Below, piece after piece: positions 10,195 to 21,608 of a stretch of 64,000 bases of DNA. The notes beneath the pieces are model-generated. The model did no database searches and was not told where the DNA came from. It saw nothing but the letters and a program-made list of their open reading frames with translations. A program made the position numbers and the translations under genes. Every line of letters starts with the position of its first letter. Positions within the stretch are counted from its first letter, which is position 1. Origin of the DNA: Cycas panzhihuaensis (Eukaryota; Cycadophyta); contig CM041465.1 of the NCBI GenBank assembly GCA_023213395.1, forward strand, positions 243,171,741-243,235,740. Direction: 5' to 3'.

Positions 10195-12140
10195 TAACTT
10201 TGATTAGCTTTTGATGTTGACAGGCTATCACCACGGTGGATAACTGCGAGAATGTTGGTATGGTGATGTTGAGCTTTATCGAGATGATGTCACGGGGGGA
10301 TAAGGAGATCCTGCAGAGGTGCAGCCTGTACAAGGGCTTGAAGACACCCTAGTTTGCATCCGATCAGAGACTATTGGTTGACATTGTATCCCATTAGGAT
10401 AGGAGGAGGCGCGTATTCCACTTACCTTAGGTAAGTAATATGATGGTCATACTAGGGGATATCCAGCGGATATTGGGAGTATCGGTGACTGGGAGGCCGG
10501 TGACACTGGGAGCGCTACTTAGCACTGAGGCAGCACATAGAGAGGCAGCCCTATTCTTCACAGGGGCTGACAGGTGGGAGTGGAGAGGAGTTCCTCTCCA
10601 AACTATAGTGATGTCAAAGATTCGTCAGGTGAGGAAGCTGATTATACTGTGCATTCTATTCTGGATTTCCCAGAAACATAACTATAGAGAGATACTAAGT
10701 GGCTGGATGGATGCAGTATGCCACTGCGAATCTGGTGAGAGGATGAACTGGGCTACCATGATAGCAGTGAACTTCACCGTGTAGCTTCACACCATCAGGA
10801 TAGTGGGAAAGAGAGGAGTATCATATAGCACGTTACTACAATGCTAGTTCTTCGATTATTTTGTGGCAGTGGCACTAGCGGGGGGATCACACCCCATAGC
10901 AGAGTGGGCCCCGATGGTCCATAGATGGAAGACTCGACTGAGGGGGATGGAGGACTAGGCCCACGTCCAGCGATCAGTGGAGGTAACATTGCTGGACCTC
11001 CTCACCCTAATGGACTATGTAGCACATCCATATAGGACAGTGATGACGAGGCAGGCGGAGCAAGAGCACTACCAGATGATGATGATGATGATGATGATGT
11101 CGATGGAGGAGATGAGCTAGCCCATCATGACTTACGGGGGAGGTAGGTCCTTCAAGGATGGTAGGAGGAGCAACGGGACCATCCGGCACTGCCAGAGGAG
11201 AGGTAGGCCCATCAGGGGCAGCTAAGGAGAGCAGGGGGCCAGTGACTAGGGCCTGCAGGCTATGGATCGTGAGGAGATCTGGGGAGATAATAGTTGAGCC
11301 TGTCCCTATGAGGAGAGAGGCCCAAGTAAAGGAGGTACTCGAGGATAAGGTACCCGCAGCTAGTGGAGAGCCACGAAGAGAGGATGTTGTGCGAACAAAG
11401 GAGCCGGCGGCCATGGTAGGTGAGGCCTAACCATTTCCTTAGTCGTTTGATAGCCAGATAAATATTTGATTTGATTTGATCATGACATGTAGTGGGATAT
11501 ACACTGACACATGGCATGTTGCATTGGTAAGTATAGCAGAGGTCAGGAGACTAGTAGAGGCCATGGTAAGGGAGATGTTCACTTAGGGGAAACCACCCAT
11601 CCAGGCAGAGGATGCACCTAGATCGACAGGTGCCCATATGGAGGCATTCACCCCGTTGGTGAGGGTGACAAACATTTACGCTACAAAGTCCCAAGAGCAC
11701 ATAGCTTTCAGGGAACAGATGTAGCAGGAGCTCAACGAGACGAGGAGCAAGCGAGACAAGCTGCGCAGACGGGTCTAGGCTCTAGAGGCATAGGGAGGAG
11801 CAGGCAGAGATGTAGGGAGCATGGTCCAGATAGCAGTGCTAGAGGAGCACCTCAGAGCGACAGAGGAGAGATTCTAGAGTATGGAGGAGGGACTCCAAGG
11901 AGAGAGGGATCGTATCCAGGCCAGATATGATTAGCTAGTGGACCAGATGGCGTCGAGGTTGAGCAAGAGCAGGAGATATACTCATATAGCGGCGATGGCC
12001 TTGAGATGGCTATGCGACAAGGGGAGTGAGGCATGGAGCTCGTAAAGACCCACGAGGAGCCTCAGTAGGATGTGGTCCCCTGGAGAGGGATCACACAGGC
12101 TAGGAGATGGTGCCCCTGGAGTGGGGCAGTAGTAGTATAG
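10195..12140 (+). pseudogene. Opposite-strand gene of M1b: plant-mobile-domain-like protein with coiled-coil tail
   Basis: The gene runs against the direction of the element. Exon 1 (about 10195-11419) includes ENVGMVMLSFIEMM, SDQRLLVDIVSH, VFHLP (typical of plant mobile domains, followed by a graded VILGD...LGVSVTGRPV stretch), HREAALFFTGADRWEWRGVPL and EWAPMVHRWKT, then a low-complexity acidic linker that includes an ATG microsatellite. A GT at 11420 and an AG at 11531 bound a likely 112-bp intron that lines up with the intron in P2. Exon 2 (to about 12140) encodes a charged, probably coiled-coil segment. Several stops are present, mostly where the P2 copy has Gln or Trp. No retroviral domain is recognisable. 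The family assignment rests mainly on the FHLP region and is tentative. Confidence 0.6.
11075..11099. repeat. (ATG)n microsatellite
   Basis: Eight tandem gat/atg units sit inside the linker of the opposite-strand gene. They give poly-Met or poly-Asp on the plus strand and a spurious poly-His run on the minus strand. Confidence 0.95.
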
Positions 12141-12663
12141 GAGATATGTATACGATTTTGACAGGGGAAAGCGCAGGCCTCCAGGGGGTCATATATAGAC
12201 TCATACAATTGTACCCCCCCTGCAAGGACACCGGCTTCCCATATGTATGATGTAACATATGATTTTTGATGTATATATATATGCGGGGTAATTGGAACCC
12301 CATTTTGACATGAGATGTTGTGTATATCATGTGTGGTAGATAGCATGTATGTTTTGTTTTGTATATTGTAAATGTTTTATTGTATGATGCACGCATTTCC
12401 TTTCATGTATGGCTATATATCTAATAAGAGCACACACATCCACTGTGAGTAGAGGTGATAGAGAGGTGTGAGGTTAGAAATAGAGTGACATGCACATCTA
12501 TGGAGGAGCATAGCGAAATATGCGAAGGAAATAGCAGGCAAGAAAGAGGAGTAATGGTACTCCAAACCATCGTCCTAATTGGGGGATGCCCAAATAGGAA
12601 GACAAAAGTTCCAAGAGGATATGGGAACATAGGTTTCATAGGAGGAACTAGAAAGAAAAAGGG
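12141..12663. other. Spacer between opposite-strand gene and hairpin (M1b)
   Basis: The stretch holds a tatatatat run near 12275 and blocks shared with P2 51090-51700 and P3 47228-47520. No protein conservation is visible; the small frames on either strand differ between copies. Confidence 0.5.
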
Positions 12664-12745
12664 AGAAGCCACCTTAAATTGCCATTCTACCTATGGTTGG
12701 GAGGAATGTGAACAACCTAAGATGGTAGTTTAGGCTCATTTGGGA
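12664..12745. repeat. Conserved imperfect inverted repeat after pol (M1b copy)
   Basis: The arms ccaccttaaattg...caacctaagatgg and an inner cattctacc...gggaggaatg pair form a long hairpin. The same hairpin occurs once in P2 (51012-51090) and four times in tandem in P3 (46888-47227). It lies just past the end of pol. Confidence 0.7.
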
Positions 12746-12778
12746 GCATGGCGAAAGGATCGCTAAAAGATCATGCAT

Positions 12779-13960
12779 AAAACTTCTTAAGGAATTTCCC
12801 ATTAATAGCTTTCTCAAATTCAAGCCCTTCCAAGGTGGCTATCCTATAAGCACCATTACTGAGGGTCTCGATAATGACAAAAGGGCCAACCCATTAGGGT
12901 TTAAATTTTGTTAAATAGTCATGGAGATATTCAAGCTTGAGGATGTAGTCCCTAGGAAACAAAGGATAGGAATGAAGATGTTTATCGTAGGTCCTTTGTG
13001 AGCAAGCTTTGGACGCCAGGTTAACCTGATAAGCAGCTAAGCGTCTCTCATCCAAAGCCTTGAGGTCCAAAAGGCAAGCCTGACGGATCGACTCTTCGTC
13101 GATGAGACCTTGAAGGGAGACTCGTAAAGAGGGAATCTCCACCTCCAATGGGAGCACCACCTCAGTATCGTAGACCAAGGAGAACAGGGTCATTCCCATG
13201 GAAGAACGGATAGAGGTACGGTAAGCCCACAAAGTGGAGGGCAACTAAAGGTGCTAATCCTTTTGGGACTGAGTAACGGTTTTCTTAGGATATTGATGAG
13301 AGTCTTATTAAAAGACTCCACTTGGCCATTTGCCTGGGGGTAGTAAGGAGAAGAAGTTTTGTGAGATATCTTCAACTTCTCACAAAGCTTATCCATCTCC
13401 TTATTACAAAAAGGGGTTCCATTATCAGTGATTAGGACGTTCAGAATCCCCAAACGGCAAATGATGTGTTGGTAAATGAATGCAGCTATCGTTTTACCAG
13501 GAGTAGTGATCAAGGGGATGGCCTCTACCCATTTGGTGAAATACTCTATGGCAGTCAAGATAAACTTATGCTACGATGATGAAGGTGGAGAAATAGCCCT
13601 GATAAGGTCTAGCCCCCACTAAGCAAAAGGCCATGGAGAAACAATAGGGTGTAGGGCCTCGGAAGGCATATAGGAGATGTTGGCATGTTCCTGACATCAC
13701 CGACATCTCAAAGTAAAGGCATGAGCATCCTTGAAAAGAGATAGCTAGAAATAACCCATGCGAATGATCCTTTGAGCCATAGACTGGCCCCCAAAGTGAC
13801 CCCCACAAATACCATGGTGGTATTCGTAGAGTATTTAGTCAGCTTCGTCGATAGTGACGCAGTAGAGGAGGATCCCATCGAAGGACCTCTTGTACAATAC
13901 TTCACCCATGAAGAAGTATTACCTAGCAGAAGTCCAGATATGAGATATAACTTTACTACT
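12779..13960 (-). pseudogene. Integrase domain of M1b pol
   Basis: Ty3/gypsy integrase. From about 13900 downwards it has a zinc-binding HHCC region (HHGICGGHFGGQSMAQRI and later CQEHANI), then the catalytic core ending YFTKWVEAIPL, LITDNGTPF (catalytic Asp) and SPYYPQANGQVESFNKTL (catalytic Glu). The C-terminal part reads WAYRTSIRSSMGMTLFSLVY, and the end (VGPFVI, GAYRIATLEG) stops at 12779. The open frames 13190-13558 and 12894-13244 are the core and C-terminal parts, separated by a frameshift near 13240. The enzyme joins the cDNA to target DNA. This is the only near-complete gypsy integrase in the window, so relatives of this copy could drive the pol-less P2 and P3. Confidence 0.9.
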
Positions 13961-13981
13961 AGTATCGAGGCAGTATTGCTA

Positions 13982-15433
13982 CTATGTGAGATACTGCACT
14001 ATATCACTATACCACTCATTGTCGATGAGTGGATGAGGAGAGTCACCATGAATCGTCAAGATAGACTCATTAGGGAGAGAATCATCGATGGGGGCACCAA
14101 AGGCGTTAGGAATAGGGGTGTCTGCGAGATGCTCAGCCACTATTATTCCCTTCTTTGATTTCTGATTAACGATGTGAAGGTCGAATTCTTGAAGTAGGAT
14201 GGCCCAACGACCAGCCCCACTTGTCAAATATGAATGAGTAAGCAAGTATCGCAAGGGATCAGATTGGATGATCACCTTGGTGGTGTTGCCAAGTAAGTAG
14301 TGTCTGAACTTCTTGGTCGCATAGACCAAGGAGAGACACTCCTTCTCAACAGGAGAATAATTAAGTTCAGCAGCCATGAGGGTGTGACTGATGAAATATA
14401 TAGCTCTCTCGGTTCCTGAGTCATCTTCTTGAGCTAACATAATGCCTAAGGATTCGTCAGTCACTGAGGTGTAGAGTACAAAAGGCCTATCGAATCGAGG
14501 AGGCACCAGTGTAGGAGCAGAAGCAAGGGCTTCCTTAAGTCCTTCGAAGGCCTTTTGGGTCTTGTCAGACCAGGCAAAAGGGGCTCCCTTCTTCAATAGG
14601 TTCGTAAGGGGTTTAGCGCTTACAGTAAAGTCTGCTAAGAAGCGCCTAAGAAAACTGAGCCTACCTAGGAATGACTTGATCTATCATTGGGTCCTAGGGG
14701 GCGGCATATCAAGGATTGCCCTGACCTTGTTAGGATCAATCTAAATTCCTTGTTTGGACACAAGAAACCCAAGGAGTTTACCCGAGGTAATGGCAAACAT
14801 GCACTTGAGCAGATTTAGACTGATATGAAACCTGTGACATTGTGAAAAGATGGCCCGTAAGTTAGAGGGATGATAGGCCCTGACATGGGAGAGGCCCATC
14901 ATATCATCCGTGAAGACCTCCAATGTGTTATCAATGAGGTCATGGAAGATGAAATACATGGCTCTTTGGTAAGTAGCACCTGCATTTTTAAGGCCAAAGG
15001 GCATTGCCTTGTAGGCAAAGGTACCCCATGGTGTAGTGAAGGCCGTCTTGTGGTGGTCTTCAGGAGAGATCTGAATTTGGTTATAGCCAGAGAAGCCGTC
15101 CGTTAAGGACATGACTTCGAATCCAACAGTACGATTAATAATTTGATCGATAAATGGGAGCAAGAAGTTGTCCTTAGGACAAGCATTGTTAATGTCACAG
15201 AAATCGACACATATATGAATTGCCCTGTTCTTTTTAGCAATGGGGATAATATTGGAGACCCACCTAGGGTAGTCAATGGAAGTAATAATCCTAGCATCCA
15301 AAAGCTTCTCAACCTCCATCTTGATGATGGCTGAGAGCTTCAGGTGAAGGGGACACTGCTTTTGGCGCACAAGGCAGGCACTAGGGATGGTGGTGAGATT
15401 ATAGGTAATAATGGAGGGATCAATCCCCTTCAT
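13982..15433 (-). pseudogene. Reverse transcriptase and RNase H domains of M1b pol
   Basis: From 15433: KMEVEKLLDARIITSIDYPR, WVSNIIPIAKKN, HICVDFCDINNACPKD, SLTDGFSGYNQI, PFGLKNAGATYQRAM and the catalytic box EVFTDDMMG (FTDD, both Asp present), ending LLGFLVSKQGI at 14741. After a short stretch with stops (14597-14740) the connection and RNase H domain follow (14596-13982): ERAIYFISHTL, EKECLSLVYATKKFRHYL and IIQSDPLRYLL. The usual YTDAS is LYTSVTDESLG, so the first catalytic Asp position is altered, as is typical of Tat elements that carry a second RNase H. Typical gypsy RT-RNase H length. It is interrupted only by a few stops and is much better kept than the M1a copy at 16063-17330. Confidence 0.92.
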
Positions 15434-16062
15434 GTCAGCATAATCCCATGCGAAAACATCCTAAAACTCCTGGAACAAAAGGGAGTACTCCCTTACCTCA
15501 TTAGGAGAACATTCCAACCCAACCTTAATGACCTTGCCAGGGGCCAAGACTATGTCTTGGGTTGCTCCCATATACATGGCATTACCTTCCTCAAAGTGGA
15601 GAGGGGCAAGGTTAATAGGAGGAGGTGGAATAGGAGACGGGATCAGATCAGCAAGTGTGGATCTAACCGCAAGGATCTTCTAGTGACCAAACCTGTGGTG
15701 GCCAGAAGGCAAGTTAGGCGCAAAGCCTACTAGGTGCTCAAGTAGGGCTTCATCATCCTCGAAGTAATCCACCCCATGGATGACATTACTTCAAGTAGAT
15801 GAAGTACTAGAGGGAGTGGAGGCAACAGGACCGTGATGGTCGTCGGGTTGCCTGTCTTCCTCATGAGACTTTAAGAGAGAGTCAAAAGGAGGCTCCTCGA
15901 AAGGAGCAAAAGGCAGTTCTTCAAAACCATCACCTATGGGAGGTGATGAGGGAGAAGAACTGACGATGGACAAGTTGACACAAGCGATGACATGCAACAC
16001 GTAGGAGTGGCTAGCCTCACTAATGAAAGAGGTTCTAGATGGGGATCTAGAATGAGATGGGT
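15434..16062 (-). pseudogene. Region between protease and RT of M1b, truncated
   Basis: An acidic, Ser/Pro-rich stretch (SIVSSSPSSPP, EELPFAPFEEPPFDSL, STPSSTSST at 15791-16000) leads into the RT. It matches 17331-18077 of M1a and is a linker, not a folded domain. At about 16062 the M1b sequence ends and M1a RNase H sequence begins, so the M1b protease, gag, leader and 5' LTR are missing. Confidence 0.7.
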
Positions 16063-17330
16063 GTGATGATTTTTTTGTTAATGATTTTGAGGTCGCATTC
16101 TTGAAGGAGGATGGACCATTTACCTATCCTTGTAGTCAAGTTGGACTGGGTTAAAAGGTACCTCAATGGATCAGATTGGATGATCACATGAGTGGTATTC
16201 TTGAGGAGTTAGTGTCTAAACTTCTTCGTCACATGGACCAAGGCTAGGCATTCCTTTTTGGTGGGAGGGTAGTTAAGCTCAACTATGACTAATGTGCAAC
16301 TGATGAAGTATATAGTAGGATCGATCCCTGTATCATCTTCTTGGGCTAGCATGGCTCATAGGGACTCATCAGTAGTCAAGGTATAAAGAATGAAAAGGCG
16401 ATTAAAGAGAAGGGGTGCTAGGATTGGGGTGGAGGCCAAGGCTTTTTTGATCTCTTAGAATGCTTCTTAGGCTTTAATAAACCATACAAATGGGCCCCCC
16501 TTCTTTAGAAAATTATTTAAAAGTTTGGCATTTATGGTTAAATCTACTAAGAAATGCCTAAGGAAACCCAACCTACCCAAAAATGACTTAATTTGACATT
16601 ATGTTTTGGGTGAGGACATGTTAAGAATGGCTTTGATCTTATTGAGGTCAATCTAGATCCCTTGATTGGAGACAAGGAAACCCAAAAGCTTACCGATAGT
16701 TATGGCAAACGTGCATTTGAGCAGGTTTAGACTAACATGGTATTTATAGCATCGTGTAAAGATAACATGTAAATCCTTAGGGTGGTGGGCTCTCTTGCGA
16801 GAGAGGCCCATCATGTAATCCATAAAAACTTCAAGAATATTGTTTATGAGGTAATGGAAAATAAACTACGTTGCCCTTTGATAAGTGCAACCTATATTCT
16901 TTAATCCAAAGGGCATTACTTTATAGGCAAACATGCCTCATGAGGTGGTGAAGGTTATCTTGTGATGGTCTTCAAGGGATATTTATATTTTATTGTATCC
17001 ATAGAAGCCATCCATTAAGGGCATGACTTTGAAACTTGTTGTTCGATTAATGATTTGATCAATAAAGAATAAGAGGAAGTTATCCTTAGGACAGACATTA
17101 TTTATGTCCCAAAAATCAATGCAAATTTAGATCATCCCATTCTTCTTAGCGAGGGGAATGATATTACATACCCACTTAGGATAATTAGTTGAAGTAATTA
17201 GCCCTGTGTCTAGGAGCTTTTCCACTTCTATTTTCATTGCACCAAATAGTTTGGGATGGAGAGGGCAATATTTTTGTCACATGGGATGGGTGCTAGGGAT
17301 AGTTGTGAGGTTGTGGGTAATTTATTCCCT
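16063..17330 (-). pseudogene. RT and RNase H remnant of M1a
   Basis: A second, more decayed copy of the same RT-RNase H lies upstream of M1b. Recognisable blocks on the minus strand are CIDFWDINNVCPKDNFLL, DGFYGYNKI, VMPFGLKNIGCTYQRA, EVFMDYMMGLS (second catalytic Asp now Tyr), LLKCTFAITIGKLLGFLVS, YFISCTLVIVELNYPP and IIQSDPLRYLLTQSNL. Many stops (for example at Arg and Gln codons) show long decay. The copy breaks off in RNase H at the junction with M1b; the M1a integrase is absent. Confidence 0.88.
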
Positions 17331-18267
17331 TCATATCAGAATAGTCCCATGTAAATATGTCATGGAACTCTTAGAAAAGAAGGGTACATTCCTCTACTTC
17401 CTTAGATGGGCATTTCACTCCCACCTTTACGACTTTGCCATGGGTAAGGAAGACATCCTTGGTTGCCCCTATGTACATGGCATTCCCCTCTTCAAAGTGG
17501 AGGGAAGCTTGGTCAATAGAAGGAGCTAGGTAAATGTTGGACTAGTTTGGGTTAACTAGGGGTGATCCTAGGGCTAAGCTTTCCAAAAGATAAGTTTATG
17601 ATAACCAAAACGGAGGTTGGGTATGAAGCCCACTAGATGTTCTAATAGAGCCTCATTATTATCAAAGCAATCTATCCTATGGATAGTCTTGCTTAGAGGT
17701 GATGAGGAATGGGGTGAAGGGGGAGTAGTAGGTCCGTAGTAGTCAACCCACCACTCCATATAATTTGGAGAGTCCTTAGAAGAGTCATAGGGTATCTTCT
17801 TATGTTGTAGGATAAAAGGATTCCCACCCTTATCATCTTTGAAGGATGCTAAGGGGTAAGGAGTAGATGAAGATAAAGAAGAGTGGGAGCCCACACATGT
17901 GGTGGGAGCGATCATGCATGATTCTCTAGATGTTATAGGAGTACAATTCTTATCTAAAGAGGTCCTGGGCTGGGACTTAGGACTAGATGGGTGATGAAGT
18001 GAGTGCCCCCCTACAAATGTTAAGGAGGGATATGGGGTGAGGGGGCTCCTCGTCCTCATCATCAGACTCATGATCACTCAAAATAGTAAGGTATCTATAA
18101 CTCCCAACACTAATGGGGACAAAGTAAATGAGGTTCAAGTAGGAAGGGGAGGTCCCTTCCTCTGATCTAGAGGTGTTAGGGACATTGATCGAACAGGTGG
18201 AGGAATGGTTGGATGGGTCCTTATGGCCCCTTACTAGATCATGAGCCACCTGATGAGATTGATGCAA
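17331..18267 (-). pseudogene. Linker between protease and RT of M1a
   Basis: Two open stretches (18267-17983 and 18077-17574) encode an acidic and Ser/Pro-rich region with VGSYRYLTILSDHESDDEDE, matching GVGGYGYLAAMGDSDSDSEG in P3 after the protease. No catalytic motif is seen. In P2 and P3 this point is where pol is replaced by an Arg/Ser-rich tail. Confidence 0.65.
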
Positions 18268-18299
18268 TGATCTAGTGGGAGGAGGCTCCTAAGAAACAC

Positions 18300-18700
18300 C
18301 CTTTATTTGCCCTTCATGGATGAACTTTAGTTGTCCACAATAGGATGAATACACAACTTCCATCTAGTCAAGCCATAAGCATCCTAACAAAGGTTATAGT
18401 CCATGTCCACAGTGAGGATTACTACATCTATGAGGACAATTTTATCCTCAAGGGTAAGGGGGATAGAAACTAATCCTAAGGGCATATTTTTGCTACCATC
18501 ATAGCCTTATCAATGCCATGGGATTGGCTCAAGATCTATTATACCTAACTCTTGTATTATATGCAAGGGCATAATGTTGATGGAAAAACCATTGTCTATA
18601 ATTATTCTTCTAAGGGTGCATTCTAGAGTATCAATGGATATAATGAAAGGATAGTATCACTGGTGTTCCTTTTCACTAGTCATAGGGAGGGCTTTAAGAT
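18300..18700 (-). pseudogene. Retropepsin-type protease of M1a
   Basis: On the minus strand a frame reads PFIISIDTLECTLRRIIIDN then GFSINIMPLHIIQELGI. This matches the aspartic protease of P2 and P3, whose active-site loop is DNGS (family D-T/S-G). The third active-site residue is Gly and the next Phe instead of Ser here. The protease would cut the Gag-Pol polyprotein. Stops lie on both sides. Confidence 0.7.
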
Positions 18701-21348
18701 CAAAGGCAATGAGAGGCTCCTAGTTTGGGGAAACACCCAAAGCATGGATGGGGGCATCAACTAGACCTAAAGCATCAAGAAGAAGAGTGCATTGCTCAAG
18801 AAAACTCTGGAAGACATCCATCATGGACATTCTAGTAGCCATGGTATAGATCTCATCAATGATCAAGAAGGACTTCCCCTTCCTAGTAGGTTAGGGAAGT
18901 GCCCTTCAAAAGTCATAATGACCCAGGTAGATAGGAATAGTCTTAGAGAGTGCTAGAATTTCAAAAGGTAGATTATCTATAGCAAGGTTTTGCTAAGAAG
19001 AGGAGACCCTGGCCTTCTTGGCTACCTAAGATCTCATGACAGCACATAAATGAGTGGTCTCAAGCATCCGAATAACTCTCTTTCCCTTGTTATGGGATTG
19101 AGAGGTTGAGAGGTTTGATGGTGGGAACTAGGAGGAGAGGATGAGTTCCTAGCCCCCTTTCCTCTTGCTTGTATGAAAGAGGGGTTAGGGGATCATCCCC
19201 TATTCTAGGTATGTTGGTCCTATTCTCCATGCTTAGGGAAGGGATCCCTATAGACAGGTTGGTCCAAATTAGGCTTAGACGCCAGTCTATGGGATGAGTT
19301 ATGAGGCTGGGCAAGTTCTAAGTGTTATGCCCAACACTACAAGTCCTTATAGAAGCACTCACCATGAATGGAATACCACTTCTTATCTAAGGAAGGTTTG
19401 GTCTTCCTAGTTTGAGAAGAATAGGTATTTCCATTTTTAATAGGTGCAGATTGGGAGGCTTGATGGATAGGCCTATGAGAATTTGAAGGTGATGGAGGGG
19501 CTTAGAGCTTGAGCTATTTCATTGTACATTCTAATAAACGTATATCAAAAGTTAATGGGTCTAAGGTCTTCTATGTTGAGTGGGTAGGAGGCCTTAAGAG
19601 TTATTGGGATCACTGGTCATATGACAAAGGGTGTGCCTTACGTCTTTATGATGACTTAGGAGGTTTCTTAAGAGTTTATTTGATCTCAATAGCCTCAAGC
19701 ACCAAGCATTTCACTATGGTGGAGTCACATGTTGTTACCCCCACTTTGAGGACTTCAACATGGACTTTGGGGCAGGGGGCATTCACGAAAAGATCCCTCT
19801 TTAATTCCTCTAGAAAAATAGCCTTTGTAGAATGAAGAAGGTTGTGGAAGTGCCTTACAAAGTCACAGTTCATCTCCTCATGACTTTGTTTAAGGGAGAG
19901 TAGGGCTTTAATCCCACTCTTGAAAGGATGAACTACACCATAATAATTAATAAATTCATCCACAAGCTGCTAGAAAAAATGAACAGAATAGGTGGGGAGA
20001 CGATAGTACTTTAGGATATCTCCCTACAAAGAAAGAGGGAAGATTCTTATTAAGATATGGTCATAGGCCTAATAGTCGATGAATTCCATGGAGAAGCTCC
20101 TAACATGCTTAGTTGGGTCCTATGACAATGTCCCATCAAATCCGGGTACTTTAGGGGATGAGACGGTAGGTTTGTCCTAAGTGCCTCAACAGATAGTGGA
20201 GTTGACCTATAGTCGACAAAGGGGGAAATCCTTGGCTGAGCTATTGGGTCAGCAAAAGAAGAAGAAGAAGGAGATGGGTATAGGTACCCAAGTCTTCCTT
20301 GAATAGTTTAGGTATGAGGAAGATATGGGTTCCCTTATGCTTGGTGGGAGGGAACCATTTCCATTTTAGGGAAAGCTGGAAAGGAGGTAAGTGGGTAAGA
20401 GGGGCCCACTCCCCCTTGAGGGTATGTCTCTTGTTGAGCGGGGGGCATAAGAAAAAAGGCCTTGACCAAGGGTGAATGCCCCTTGAGAAGGCATCATGTG
20501 TGAGGTTGCATACGAAGATGGAAAAGATAGGTATGTGATAGGATTTTACCCATATGGGCCACCTGTAGGAGGTGCGACTCCATATGGTGGAGTGAATCTA
20601 CCCGATAAGCTAGAAGGGGACTTCCCTTTCCATCCCCCCATGGTTAGGATGTGTATCTTGGGGTTAGGTAAAGGGATGAATCTCTTGGTTGAGATTGGGG
20701 ATGCACAAGGATAAATCTTGTGTGTCCTAAATATGGGAGGCATAAGGGTCTCCTAAGTCATGTAAGAGGGGCATGAAGCATAATTGGTTAAGGTGTGGTT
20801 GCCTCGCTTAGGAGAGGCAGGCTTAACCCAATTTAAGAAGCAAGTATGCTTTGGATAGTTCCTTAGACATGATGGATATATAAAGAAGATAGAATAATAG
20901 GGGCTAGCCCTACCATGGTCATAAGTATAGATTGGGAAGAACTAGGAGGCACATATAAAGAAAAATGAAGTGCCATACTACAAAGAATGTTTTCTAGCCA
21001 TTTCAGAGGCAACTGGACACTCACAGCTTGGAAACACTATTTAAATGCTTTTACAACATCTATAGGAGGGGTCCCCACTTACTCACATGAGGTGGAAGGC
21101 TCCTCATATGAAGTGGAACCTACAGGTCGATCCCCATGGGCACTTTAGCTAGTGGAGTGGTACTCCATAGAAGATGACACACCCACATCATGTGTGGGAA
21201 AATGGTGAAAGTTTGAGTGTTCTTGATCACCCAGATAAAAGATTGGGTCATTATCCTCTTAGTAAGGACCCTTAAAAGAGGTTGAAATTTTTAGTTATGA
21301 TTCACAAACATAAGCATGGTATGCCCATTCTGACGGATATCCCTCCAT
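18701..21348 (-). pseudogene. gag of M1a, heavily broken
   Basis: The start at 21348 gives MEGYPSEWAYHAY, the same as gag in P2 (37307) and P3 (43288). Further on come PYGVAPPTGGPYG (about 20550), a capsid block with MDEFINYYGVVHPFKSGIKA, EMNCDFVRHFHNLLHSTKA and ELKRDLFVNA (19676-19963), and a nucleocapsid zinc-knuckle remnant WYSIHGECFYKD (about 19360) in which the first Cys is Tyr. Gag forms the particle that encloses the RNA. At least several stops and frameshifts separate these blocks. Confidence 0.8.
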
Positions 21349-21608
21349 AGTCAATTCGAAATCAAATAATGGAATGGAAGAATAGGGAAACTCTTTTGAA
21401 GTGGGAGGGAGACCTTACAAACAACAAGAAAATCATTGCATTCATGTCTCACCTAAAACTTTGAAGAGGCAAGAGTAGAAGCAAGAAAAAAGGCATTGGG
21501 GTTTACCCAACAAATCCAAAAGGTATAGATAAAATGAAAAAAATGGTAATGCTAACACAAGGAGAAATTATAATTACCCTACCAGTAGCTCCCCTATATG
21601 GTTGCTAG
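21349..21608 (-). other. Leader and primer-binding region of M1a
   Basis: Next to the LTR end, on the minus strand, is ctagcaaccatatagggga, matching ctggcgaccatcttggga at the same place in P3. This is the expected tRNA primer site, decayed here. The rest of the leader has no gene. Confidence 0.6.

Noticed and set aside
11007-11414. Minus-strand frame with a poly-His run
   Set aside because: It is the reverse strand of the ATG microsatellite in the opposite-strand gene; no conservation in P2.
10195-12140. Opposite-strand gene as a captured envelope
   Set aside because: No signal peptide, no transmembrane segment, and coding direction is opposite to the element.
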